Positions 11,316-21,835 of a DNA stretch of 64,000 nt are shown here, one piece after another; positions within the stretch are counted from its first letter, which is position 1, and the number at the start of each line of letters is the position of its first letter. Origin of the DNA: Rhynchopus sp. YZ270_cl-10. Its lineage: Eukaryota; Euglenozoa; Diplonemea; Diplonemida; Diplonemidae. Where the stretch lies: positions 868,001 to 932,000 of the forward strand of contig OZ037864.1 in the NCBI GenBank assembly GCA_964035575.1. Reading direction: 5' to 3'. The notes under the pieces are model-generated. The model was not told the DNA's origin and searched no databases. It was given only the letters and a program-made list of their open reading frames with translations. A program made the translations under genes and the position numbers.

Positions 11316-12752
11316 ATGCTTTCTTCCGCCCGCCAAACAGAAAGCGTAGGGGGATCAAGGTCGCCCACACCGACGGCCTCGAACAATGGGTCGTCTTCGC
11401 CACCTCCTGGGATGTTCGAGCCGACGTCGCCCAAGCTGCAGGATACCTTCCGTTCCGACCGATCTGACAAAGGTGAGCTGCAGAGGCAGGACACCGCAAA
11501 TGCCCCATATGGCAAGGTAGGCACCACTATGTCACCATCGCAGTCGCTGCGACACCGCAAGCAATCGTTTCACGTGAACGTGCCACACCACTTTCACCCG
11601 ATAGGTGATCACCGTCGAGGGTCCCTGTCGCGTGTCAACTTTGAGATTGAGTTGGACGAAATACAGGATGAGCTCAGTGCTCAAGAGGACAAATCCGATA
11701 CACAGTCCGTAGACATCAACATCGACCCGCAAGGCCCAGTCGTGGCCCCCCCGGTCCACGAGAGGCCCGACTTTATTTATCTGATCTGCTGTGCCTGTGT
11801 GCTCACGATGGCGGCAGGGTATCTCAATGCAGTGGCCGTGCTCGAGGCAGACTCGACCGCCACGCACGCGTCAGGGTCCACAACAAAGTTCGCGAGGGAC
11901 CTGGTGAAGGGGAACTGGGACGATATGGTGAGCAACGTTGTGATCATCTTCCCGTTCGTCATTGGGGCAACCGTCTCTGGTGTCGGGGTGGGGAGCGACA
12001 AATTCGTGATGGGACACCGTTATGGGGTGTTCCTTGTGTTCATCGGCCTGCTCTTCGCTACTGGCACTGTTTTGCTCCGCGAGACGGGATACACGAATCT
12101 GGGCATTGCCTTTTGGGCAGGTGCATCGGGTATGCAGAACGCTATGTGCACTTCATTCAGTGGTGCCGTCATCCGTACCACGCACGTTACTGGAATGGTC
12201 ACCGACATTGGGAATGTCATGGGACACTGGATTCGCAAACAGGTGTTTGGACCGGGTGACAATGCACCGGACACATGGAAGCTGAGGGTTCTGTTCCCGC
12301 AGTACATTTCGTTCTTCCTGGGTGGAATATTTGGCACGCTTGCGCAGGATGCTATGGGGATTGATTCGGGCTTTATTGTGTCGGGGTTGATGGTTTTGCT
12401 TGGTGTGATCTACATCATCTTTGCTTCGATGGGCACCTTTGACAACTTCCTTGAAGAAGAGGAGATCGAACACGAGATGGAGGCCGTCGAACAGCAGTTC
12501 CACGCTGCACTCCACACTGCCTACCATAAGACCGAGGTCGACCACCACTCCCCAATGGGCGACACCCACGGACCTGGACACGGCCATCACCACACCTTCT
12601 CCGGCCTCCACGCTCATGTGCAATCCCGAACAGAATCACACCATTCCACCCACAGCATGCACCGCATGGACTCTCGAGGGGAAATGAGAGGCGAAATGAC
12701 CCCCCGGAATAACAACGGGGGGAGCCACACAGTCATCAAGGCTGCGGAGTGA
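11316..12752 (+). CDS. DUF1275 (YoaK-like) membrane protein with His-rich tail, second of a tandem pair
   Basis: The product has 478 residues. A hydrophilic N-terminal part of about 150 residues precedes the membrane domain. The family motifs are visible: AAGYLNAV near residue 167, GASGMQNAM near residue 268, and RTTHVTGMVTDIGN near residue 287. About six membrane segments run to residue ~375. After an acidic helix (EEEEIEHEMEA) the last 80 residues are rich in His, for example GHGHHH, which might bind metal, though that is inference. It shares the DUF1275 core with the gene at 9932 but the tails differ, so an old tandem duplication is likely. The start at 11316 has the context GAACAATGC. Confidence 0.87.
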   Translation: MLSSARQTESVGGSRSPTPTASNNGSSSPPPGMFEPTSPKLQDTFRSDRSDKGELQRQDTANAPYGKVGTTMSPSQSLRHRKQSFHVNVPHHFHPIGDHRRGSLSRVNFEIELDEIQDELSAQEDKSDTQSVDINIDPQGPVVAPPVHERPDFIYLICCACVLTMAAGYLNAVAVLEADSTATHASGSTTKFARDLVKGNWDDMVSNVVIIFPFVIGATVSGVGVGSDKFVMGHRYGVFLVFIGLLFATGTVLLRETGYTNLGIAFWAGASGMQNAMCTSFSGAVIRTTHVTGMVTDIGNVMGHWIRKQVFGPGDNAPDTWKLRVLFPQYISFFLGGIFGTLAQDAMGIDSGFIVSGLMVLLGVIYIIFASMGTFDNFLEEEEIEHEMEAVEQQFHAALHTAYHKTEVDHHSPMGDTHGPGHGHHHTFSGLHAHVQSRTESHHSTHSMHRMDSRGEMRGEMTPRNNNGGSHTVIKAAE

Positions 12753-15074
12753 TGAGTGATGAAGGGGGGGGTAGAAGGTGGGGGGGGGGAAGAGAGATAG
12801 AAGGAGAAGAAAATGGAGGAGGGGATATAGGTGCAGAGCAATGTAACATTGGATGCCCTCCCTGAAGATGAGATTTGTTCATCTTACGTGATATTCTTTT
12901 AGGTGACTAAGCACGGCCTAGGTTCACCATATCAAGCTTTTTTATAAGATGGGTGCACAATTCATCTTTCAAGTTTTGTTGTTGTGTTGCATCCCACGAA
13001 AATACATTGTTCTGCACTGGGGTGTCTGCACCCCCCCTTTTATTCAGATGTGTGGTGGCTATCGCGCATAACGCTGCCTTTTTTGTCCACTTCATTTCAT
13101 TCTTCAAAAAAAAAAAAAAATCCGTTTTGTTTTGTGCTTTTTTTGTATTATTTGTTTCAACTCAAAAGGATGGGGGGGAGGGTAATTATGACGTTATTTC
13201 ATTTGAAAGAGCCGTCATTCAAAGTTTTTTTTTTTTTTTTTTGTAAATTTTTTTTTCCCCCTTATGAAAATGTATTACCGTCTCCCCCACCCCACTAAAT
13301 GAGGTCAAAGTCCTGAGTCACGGACCCACATACCTTATTCTCAGCAATGTTTCCCGCCTCTTTGCGAGTGCAGGGTGACATTCAATCCCCCTTTTTTTTC
13401 TCCAGTTTTTTCCCATTCGAAGCGCCCTGCGTGACCTGATCCTTCGGAGTCCTCCTTTTTTTTTTAAAGGTGACTAAGTATTAGTTGCTTGGTTCACCTT
13501 TCCCCCCCTCCATTTTCCCTTCCTAGTGCATCACTCCGGGGGGTTTGATAACCCTACGGAGTGAGAGTGCCTCCGTCCCAGAGACTGCACTATCAACTTC
13601 ACTTTTTTTTATTTTTTCTGACCTCTGCGTTTGCAAAGGCGTTTTTGCACCTTCAAAAATTCACTTTTTTTTTTTTTTTTTTTTGAATTTTTTTTATCAA
13701 AGATGGCTGTATGTGATAGACACATCCATCTTTTTTTGCATATTTTTTTGTCGAAATCTTAGTACTTAGCACAGGTTAGTTCCAAATAAAGGCACTATGC
13801 TTCTTACTATGTTTATACACTTTTTTTTTTTACGTTTTCTTTTAGTGCATCCAGTGTTCTGGTAAAGCATATCCACTGTCAACTCTTTCTGTCTTCGGGG
13901 GAGGGATGGAGTGCACATCTGACCTCGCTGCGCAACTCTTTGTGGTTCAAGGATCAACCGCAGCTTTTTCTTTGAAAGTAAAGGGTGAGGTTCAAAAAAT
14001 TTCGTCCGAACCTTCACAAATACCAAAACTAGTTTCTTTCTGGGGAGTTCCCTGTCAACACCCATGTCTCCTTTGGCCAATATCCGATGCACAGAGACCC
14101 CCCAAAAAAAACCCCTCAAGATTTAAACGTGATCCGTATGCATCAATGAGGGATGCTCCTTTCTCAAGTGCCTCTATTTTTGTAAGACGCCTACCTGATA
14201 TTAGAGACGTGTTTTTGTTTTCCGATTTTTGAGGCGGTTCCGGACACCTGAAAAGAGTTTTAGATGATTGAAAAAATCGATGGAGGAGGGTTGTTCGTGG
14301 TCAAGTCAGAGTCTGTGGGTTCCGTCACAACGAAGTGCCCCACTCTGCAAAGTTACCCCCCAGGCCGATATTTCAAAAAAAGGTGCCATTTTTTTTTTGT
14401 AAAGGATTGTGTTTGCACTTTTTTTGCTGCATTTTTTTCTTTTTTTTTTTTTTGTTACCAAGTCCAACTGTGAAATTTACCCATATCCCCTCCCGGATAA
14501 CAGATTTAAATTTTCTACTTTATTTTGCTTTTTCAAATAAACTCCCCCCCGCTTTCCTGCCTTCTTCCAGTGTTGTGGTGTCATATACCTTCAAAAAGAA
14601 GCATAAAGTCTTCACCACAACATAGCATGGGTACCTACTCTGAGTAGGTAGCTGTAGCACAAAGGAGAAGGAAGGTTTGTCAGCCTTCCCCCCACACCCA
14701 ACGTCTTGCCATGTGTTCATTTATATTAACGAAGTGGTGTGGGTCGGCTGATGCAACCCTATATGATAGAAGTCCATATGAAGATGAAAAAGCGCGAGGC
14801 TTTCGATTCATCTTACCTTTTTTTTTGTTGAAACATTGACAACGTGTAGACACCACCTGTGTGAACTCCACGCAATTTTTTAAAGTTTGTCAAGTTGTTT
14901 TTTAAATGTCTGTGTTCGAGACCTGAGATGCTACCTCAGCGTTTCTGTGTGAATGAGGACACACCCAAAGTTTTATGTTATGTCAGGGCGGAATACGGTA
15001 TAACTATGTTAAGCGTCCTGCAGCTCTCGAAATCTGAGTACGAACTACACAAAAAAAATTTTTTTATTTTACGC
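12753..15074. other. Spacer with several stem-loop repeats, no gene
   Basis: Only short homopolymer-driven frames are present. Stem-loop copies are M1 at 12901–12930 (GGTGA/TCACC stem), an M1 variant at 12947–12972, M1 at 13468–13500 (AAGGTGA/TCACCTT), M2 at 13562–13605 with a second M2-like unit near 13620–13660, an M1 variant at 13699–13735 (AAAGATGG/CCATCTTT), and M1 at 14781–14815 (AAGATGAA/TTCATCTT). Confidence 0.5.
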
Positions 15075-15370
15075 ACCTTTGGTGTGGCTGAAACCAGCAA
15101 ATTTCACTGCTAAAGAACTGCTAACAAACTGCTAAATAATACCCTTTTTTTAGGGGTGGTGTATAAAAACATTTTTTTACCTTGGTTTTTCCACTCCCCC
15201 TGTTGGCGCGCCTCCACTCTTGCAAACCCATGTGTGACCCCACCGTTGAACGCAATCCACTCGCTGAGTCAAAAGAACGCACAGAACGGGGCTGGAAAAA
15301 ATCACGAAAAACGCGTACCGTGCGCCTGCGGCGCCCACAAAGTGAGTTTTCCCCCTGAGTATGCTGTGTG

Positions 15371-16040
15371 TACTGTACTGTACTGTACTGTACTGTACTG
15401 TACTGTACTGTACTGTACTGTACTGTACTGTACTGTACTGTACTGTACTGTACTGTACTGTACTGTACTGTACTGTACTGTACTGTACTGTACTGTACTG
15501 TACTGTACTGTACTGTACTGTACTGTACTGTACTGTACTGTACTGTACTGTACTGTACTGTACTGTACTGTACTGTACTGTACTGTACTGTACTGTACTG
15601 TACTGTACTGTACTGTACTGTACTGTACTGTACTGTACTGTACTGTACTGTACTGTACTGTACTGTACTGTACTGTACTGTACTGTACTGTACTGTACTG
15701 TACTGTACTGTACTGTACTGTACTGTACTGTACTGTACTGTACTGTACTGTACTGTACTGTACTGTACTGTACTGTACTGTACTGTACTGTACTGTACTG
15801 TACTGTACTGTACTGTACTGTACTGTACTGTACTGTACTGTACTGTACTGTACTGTACTGTACTGTACTGTACTGTACTGTACTGTACTGTACTGTACTG
15901 TACTGTACTGTACTGTACTGTACTGTACTGTACTGTACTGTACTGTACTGTACTGTACTGTACTGTACTGTACTGTACTGTACTGTACTGTACTGTACTG
16001 TACTGTACTGTACTGTACTGTACTGTACTGTACTGTACTG
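15371..16040. repeat. Perfect TACTG pentanucleotide satellite, about 134 copies
   Basis: The array is uninterrupted for 670 bases. A pentamer with no stop codon in any phase keeps frames open on both strands; these are not genes. Confidence 0.98.
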
Positions 16041-16194
16041 TGCGTACATACCTTCCCAAGCCCTCCCCTAATCGGTGTGGAAGTTGCTCTCTTTTGCGTA
16101 CGAATTGTGTGGCAAGAACTGCTTAAGAACATGCTTCCCCGCAGACATAAGCGCATAGAAAAACCGGAAAAAAACACACTTAGTGTACTGAAAA

Positions 16195-16647
16195 CTGTGT
16201 ATACTGTGTATACTGTGTATACTGTGTATACTGTGTATACTGTGTATACTGTGTATACTGTGTATACTGTGTATACTGTGTATACTGTGTATACTGTGTA
16301 TACTGTGTATACTGTGTATACTGTGTATACTGTGTATACTGTGTATACTGTGTATACTGTGTATACTGTGTATACTGTGTATACTGTGTATACTGTGTAT
16401 ACTGTGTATACTGTGTATACTGTGTATACTGTGTATACTGTGTATACTGTGTATACTGTGTATACTGTGTATACTGTGTATACTGTGTATACTGTGTATA
16501 CTGTGTATACTGTGTATACTGTGTATACTGTGTATACTGTGTATACTGTGTATACTGTGTATACTGTGTATACTGTGTATACTGTGTATACTGTGTATAC
16601 TGTGTATACTGTGTATACTGTGTATACTGTGTATACTGTGTATACTG
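16195..16647. repeat. ACTGTGTAT nonanucleotide satellite, about 50 copies
   Basis: The array is essentially perfect over about 453 bases and lies 155 bases after the TACTG array in the same element. Its unit contains the same ACTG core, so the two may share an origin. Confidence 0.97.
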
Positions 16648-16890
16648 CGGAAATTGACCAAAAACGAGAACTTGTCCATTTCGGCGAATTGACCCCACCA
16701 CTGGCCGGACGGATTCCGGAAATGCAAATGCCGGCGTTAAAAAGCTCACCAACGAAAAAAAAAATTTTTTTTTCCAACACCCGTGGGGAAAAAATTTTTT
16801 ATACACCACCCCCCCAAAAATGCATGCTAACAAAGTGCTAACAAACTGCTAAATAATACCCTTTTTTTTGGGTTCAGCCACACCAACCTT

Positions 16891-18552
16891 CCCAAACAAA
16901 CTGCACCGTCTTGTGCAAATCCCTTGGGATCCAGAACCCATTTCCCGCATCTGCCGTCTCCTCCTCACGGGGCCTCCGGTCCATTGGCGCACTTGGACTT
17001 CATCTCACAAAAAAAACGTGAAGTTCACACAAACAGTGTCAACACGACACTAAAAATTACAACTGCAAAAAAATGCAAACCCCTTCAATCAGTCTACACG
17101 TTATCATTTTTTTTTTTTCTCCATTTTTTTTTACAAAAATTCATGTAAAGGCGGGGTTCATTCGCAAAGAGAGGTCCCTATTTTTTTTTTTTTATATATT
17201 TTGTCTGATTTCTGCCACTCTTTGCTGAGTTCTGCAAAAAAAAAAAGGAGAGGTTGTGATCTGGGAATTTGAACCTATGAAGGGTTAAACCCATATGCAC
17301 AGTTTTTTTTTTATACAAGGAAAAAAGCGTCTCTCATTTGCTTATTTTTCTAAAGAGGCCAGCACACCCATGATACACAAAGAAGCCGGGTACCCCTCCC
17401 CCCCGGCTTGTTATCGTGAATATGTTTTTTTACCTTCTCACTTCCCTTATTCTGAAAGGTGTTTGTACTATCGTCTCTTTGCTGTTGTTGTCTCTTCAAA
17501 GAAGAGACGGTGAAAACTTTATGGCAGCTTCACGCCAAATCATCGAAATTTAAGGAAAACCCTGGAGAAAATATGTGACGACTTGTTCACAACCCAATCT
17601 CATTGCGGTGTGTATTCAGTGGGTAGTCAGTACAGTAGTGTGGATAGTGGTGCCACAAACCTAGCCATTTTATTATTATTATTTTACCTTTTTTTTGAAC
17701 GCAAACCAAAAGAAACGAAGATTATTGCATTTTTTTAAAAGGGGAAGAGGAAGAGGACAATGTGACAACCCAAACGGGTATACAATACATCCAAAAAAGA
17801 ATGCAGAAATGGAATAAACATTTCAAAACATAAATTTGCGACAAGTTCACCATAACGTCTTTTTTCAGAAAATGTGCACATATCTTTCGATCGCTCCCTT
17901 CCCCCCTCTCTTCTCGTACAAAATCCCGAATGGTACATTTTTTTTTTTTGACGAATCTTTTTTCATCTTCGTTGAGAAGATGAAAAATACGTCTTTTACA
18001 TGCTACCAGCATCTGACTCGGCGCTTGTGTGGCAAGGTTCATTCAATTCTGTTGAAATACAGCTTTTTTTTTTTTGTTTGCACCTTTGATAATCACTCCC
18101 AGATCACATTGTATGTGGGAACAAGTTGCCCCCTTTTTAGTTGTCTCTATTCTATCTTCGACTCTTCACCTTTTTGCGGGTTTGCCTTTATCCTAGACAG
18201 AGGTGTCATGCACACAGTATCAAACCCCACTCTTTGGATAGTGGCCTAGTGTAAGCCTCCCTAGCAGTTGCAGGGATTTTCTTTCAGAAATATGTCTGGG
18301 TCTTGTGATGCTTTGCATTTCTCAAACATTTTTTTATTTTGATGAAATGGGGTGGGGGGGTGGGTAAGGGTGAGCTTCACGTGACGATGAACGTGCAAAG
18401 TTTGTCGCCGAAGAAGCCTCACAAAATAATTTGCTGCTGTGTTTTTATTTTCAGTATTATCTTCCCGATTGTCTCACAAAAGAGAAAATAATTTTTTCTT
18501 CTGTGGCAAACCAACCCGAGGTCCTTTTTTTTTTTTTTTTTTTTTCAACATC
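16891..18552. other. Spacer, no supported feature
   Basis: Low-complexity T and A runs break up the sequence. A weak M2-like fragment is seen near 17455–17490. I see no gene or structured RNA that I can support. Confidence 0.4.
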
Positions 18553-18560
18553 AACATTTT

Positions 18561-19199
18561 CAGGGCTCTCGGAGATCACCCCCAAAACCCAAAAAGGGGG
18601 GTGATTTGGGGTCAAAAAAACTTACCCACACTATGTGCAAAGGGTGGGACGTGGGAAAGAAACTGCGGTCATGGCACCCGAAAGGTTCCGGGCGAAGCCA
18701 CGGTACGCAACATAAAATGTTGACATAAAATGGCACTGTCGTTGGTAATTATCGTCAGTTTGCATGAATTTTACTTCCATATTTTGCTAAACGAAAGTTT
18801 CTGGCGAAGCCACGGTACGCAACATTTCAAAAAAATGCGCTTAAAATTGCACATTATTACAGCCAAACTATGTCAAAGGGAAGGATGGTTGTAAGCTTGC
18901 GCCGCAGGCGCACGGTACGCTACTTTTTTTCTTTCGCCATGCTGCATGCTTCCTTTTTCCTTCGGCGTTTGACCAATTGAGTCGCGTTCTGGCTGTGACG
19001 GGTCACTTTGTTCACTGCTGTGTGAACAACGGAGCTCTAGTAGAAAGACCCCCCAAAAAAAAATCCGGATTTCCCAACTTTTTTTTTTTTTTTTTTTTTT
19101 GGGGGGGGTGATTTTCCGAAAAAATCACCCCCCCCCCAAAATCCGTTATTTTTTTTTTTTGGGGATTTTTGGGCAAAATCACCCCCCCCGAGAGCCTTG
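18561..19199. mobile_element. Second non-autonomous hAT-like element with 8-bp target duplication
   Basis: The left end CAGGGCTCTCGG (18561) and right end CCGAGAGCCTTG (ending 19199) form an inverted repeat with one mismatch. AACATTTT flanks both ends (18553–18560 and 19200–19207). The 8-bp duplication and CARGG ends fit hAT. The ends are different from those of the element at 3347–4067, so this is a separate subfamily, yet it carries three GTACCGTG-hairpin modules on the reverse strand (18691–18708, 18803–18820, 18899–18920). No transposase is present. Confidence 0.82.
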
Positions 19200-19207
19200 A
19201 ACATTTT

Positions 19208-19890
19208 TTATCTTTTTCTTCCTTCTCCCCCCCCGAAGAACGGAGCTGTGGCTAACTGCCTCTCCCTCCCTTCCCCCCGTCTCCCTATTATCCTTTGTTT
19301 GTGTCGCGGACAAATGCGTTTGTCCTGGGCGTTCTCACTATGAACCTGGCGTTTGTGTTTGTTCTTTTTACTAGAGGTTGTGACTCACTTTTCTTTTCTT
19401 TTTTCTCTTTTTGTGTTGACTTCTTTGCGTGATAATATACCGGGGCAATGATTATGTACTTGCATAGATGGGGGGGGTGGAGGGGAGGATTTTTTTTTCA
19501 AACACTTCTCTTTTAAGATGGGTGTGCACAGTAGCAGATTCATCGACATTTCTTTGGAGCATCGCCTATCAGAGGCATTTTGCATCAGTTTCCCTTTTTT
19601 CTTTTTTTTTCTTTTCTTCTCTTACAAAAAAAGACGGCCTCTGTGGTAAGTTCTCAGTTTGGCCATCAAGGTCCATTGTATGTAAAAGCAAAAAAAAAAA
19701 ACACAAAAAAAAAAAAAAAAAGAACACGCAATCACCTCTACAGAACCCATCCTCGGACAAGGTGATTGTCGAAACTACAAAAAAACAAAACAAAAGAAAA
19801 TCCCTTTCAGCAATTTTTGCTTTTTATGAAAACTCTTCTATTCGCAAAAGTATGGGGTATGGGTGGGTGGCCGGGCGGCTGGGACTCTCT
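19208..19890. other. Spacer upstream of the retrotransposon
   Basis: There are no convincing genes; T and A runs dominate. An M1-like unit followed by an M2-like unit (landmark AGAGGCATTTTGCATCA) lies at about 19513–19600. Confidence 0.4.
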
Positions 19891-20145
19891 CTTTTAGTAG
19901 CTAGCTAAGCAGCTTTGCTGCGTCTTGGGAGGTCTAGGAGAATGATTACATGATCAATGGTTTGATAAAATGATTAGGGCTTGAACCTCTTTGCAATATA
20001 TCAATAGATTCACTTTTCTCCACTTGCTTCGGCAAGGATGGAAGGGGAAAGACGGCACGGAAACTCACAACAACAAAAACACACAAATTTTCAGGAAAAT
20101 TTTGCATTTTTTGGTTTCCCTACCTCTCTCTTCCCCCGTACGTAA
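19891..20145 (+). repeat. Split direct repeat A1
   Basis: It starts CTTTTAGTAGCTAGC and ends CCCCCGTACGTAA, two bases before the gag ATG. It contains two small hairpins: GCAGC-TTT-GCTGC near 19909, and CTTGC-TTCG-GCAAG at 20023–20036. Its copy A2 lies at 25055–25309. Confidence 0.93.
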
Positions 20146-20147
20146 AA

Positions 20148-21218
20148 ATGAACCCCACAATCGAGGACTGTCTGAAGGGATTTGGCTCCTCTGGGGCCAA
20201 AGAACATCAGTTCACCCACAGTGAACTGTCGGCCAGTTGGCTTGACAACGCGGCCGATGTGGTGAAGGGGGTGAAGACGGGGAAGCTCCGGGGTGACTTC
20301 GTGGAGGAGACCTGGCGCGCCATCGTGGAGGGTCCGGTGACGGACGAGGACGCCAGGGAGGTTGCGGTGACGCTGTGTGCGGTGGACGCGTCAGTTTTCG
20401 CTGACGTGAAGATCCGCCGGATTGCTCTCTTCGTGGCCGCTGTGCGCAAGGCGATAGGACTTGAGGCGCTCGCCGACCTGCTGGGAGAGAACCCCTCCTA
20501 CACCTGCACCCCGGACATCAAGTCCAAGGCAGACGGCAATGAGGCCGATGCGGAGAAGGAGGGCACACCTCACCGCCGCACTTTCGAGGTGCGGATTCGG
20601 ACGCCGGCCAGGCAGGTGACCCCCGCCAGAGCTGAGCCCGTGCCGCAGGGAGACGCAGGCGACGAGGGGGACGACTCCGACGGCAGCGAGGGGGAGGAGG
20701 ACGATGACGCCCCCGGGCGGCCGATGGACATCGCCACAACCGCCCTGGACCACAGAATCTGGCCCACCCTGGACCGCCAGGACCGCGGGGATCTTCTTCG
20801 GGAATTGCAGAAGATGGTCCCGTCACGGCCATCGGATTCGCGCGACTGCGGCACGGCGATCCTGGGGGTCGTCAGGCTGATCCTGAACGGCTCGGACGCA
20901 GAAGGTGTGTTGGGGGCTCTGCTCGACTCCCTCATCGCTATCGACATTAAGGAGCGGCTTGGGCTGGAAGCCTTGAGGGCGTACATGAAGAAGCTGGAGA
21001 CCAGCAAGGAGATGCCGAAGGAGCGCCGCGCGGCGATCGAGGCTGCGGAGGCGAAGGGGAAGTCGAACAAGGGGACTAAGCGGAAGAGGGATGACGACGA
21101 CGAAGGGGGTGACTTCAAGCAGGAGAAGAAGAAGAAGAAGCAGGGAAAGGGGGCAGGCAAGAAGGGGTCAGGCACGACGAACCCTTTTCTCAAGGGGAGG
21201 AAGAACTCCCAAAAGTGA
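20148..21218 (+). CDS. Gag-like protein of the retrotransposon
   Basis: The product has 356 residues and begins at the first ATG after repeat A1. There is a helical N-terminal region, an acidic stretch around residues 165–190 (Asp/Glu/Ser/Gly), a second helical region around 195–300, and a very basic Lys-rich C-terminus (residues ~300–356) suited to nucleic-acid binding. No CCHC zinc knuckle is seen. The gag assignment rests on position as the first ORF and on the basic tail, not on sequence similarity I can demonstrate. The stop at 21216–21218 is about 85 bases upstream of the 36-bp repeat tract. Confidence 0.75.
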   Translation: MNPTIEDCLKGFGSSGAKEHQFTHSELSASWLDNAADVVKGVKTGKLRGDFVEETWRAIVEGPVTDEDAREVAVTLCAVDASVFADVKIRRIALFVAAVRKAIGLEALADLLGENPSYTCTPDIKSKADGNEADAEKEGTPHRRTFEVRIRTPARQVTPARAEPVPQGDAGDEGDDSDGSEGEEDDDAPGRPMDIATTALDHRIWPTLDRQDRGDLLRELQKMVPSRPSDSRDCGTAILGVVRLILNGSDAEGVLGALLDSLIAIDIKERLGLEALRAYMKKLETSKEMPKERRAAIEAAEAKGKSNKGTKRKRDDDDEGGDFKQEKKKKKQGKGAGKKGSGTTNPFLKGRKNSQK

Positions 21219-21301
21219 CCACCCATAAAGGCGCCCCCCCCTCCCTCCCTCTTCCCTCCCCTCCCCTCTCCTCCCCACTTTTTTACCACCACAACAAAGC
21301 A

Positions 21302-21835
21302 GACACTACGGACCCTCTCGCGGGGAGACGTGAAAAAACCACTACGAACCCGTTCACAGGGAGACGTGAAGAAACCACTACGGACCCTCTCGCAGGGAGA
21401 CGTGAAGATGCCACTACGAACCCGTTCACAGGGAGACGTGAAAAAACCACTACGGACCCTCTCGCAGGGAGACGTGAAGAAACCACTACGAACCCGTTCA
21501 CAGGGAGACGTGAAGAAACCACTACGGACCCTCTCGCAGGGAGACGTGAAGAAACCACTACGGACCCTCTCGCAGGGAGACGTGAAGATGCCACTACGAA
21601 CCCGTTCACAGGGAGACGTGAAAAAACCACTACGGACCCTCTCGCAGGGAGACGTGAAGAAACCACTACGAACCCGTTCACAGGGAGACGTGAAGAAACC
21701 ACTACGGACCCTCTCGCAGGGAGACGTGAAGAAACCACTTCGAACCCGTTCACAGGGAGACGTGAAGGAACCACTACGGACCCTCGCGCAGGGAGACGTG
21801 AAAACATCGCTACGAACCCCTTCGCAGGGAGACGC
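21302..21835 (+). repeat. 36-bp coding minisatellite in the recombinase ORF
   Basis: About 14 or 15 units of 36 bp share the core GGGAGACGTGAA and alternate between ACTACGGACCCTCTCGCA and ACTACGAACCCGTTCACA versions. Because 36 is divisible by three the recombinase frame reads a 12-residue repeat of the form VKKPLRT(L/R)SQGD. All three forward phases stay open over much of the array, which creates long shadow frames. Confidence 0.95.

Larger units (their letters stand above)
15080..16885. mobile_element. TIR element carrying two long satellites
   Basis: The ends are a 13-bp perfect inverted repeat, TGGTGTGGCTGAA at 15080–15092 and its complement at 16873–16885, flanked by a direct ACCTT on each side (15075–15079 and 16886–16890). 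Inside are a partial dispersed module with the GTACCGTG hairpin (15313–15334), the TACTG array (15371–16040) and the ACTGTGTAT array (16195–16647). A block with the landmark AACAAACTGCTAAATAATAC is directly repeated near both ends (about 15123 and 16838). The same TIR bounds a 68-bp element at 43474–43541. No transposase is encoded, so the superfamily is unknown. Confidence 0.75.

Noticed and set aside
15121..16841. Very long open frames on both strands over the TACTG and ACTGTGTAT arrays
   Set aside because: The frames are open only because the repeat units contain no stop codon in any phase; the translations are pure YCTVL-, YSTVQ- or YTVYTV-type repeats.
15313..16885. CRISPR-like array
   Set aside because: The repeats are contiguous short tandem units without spacers, and the genome is eukaryotic.
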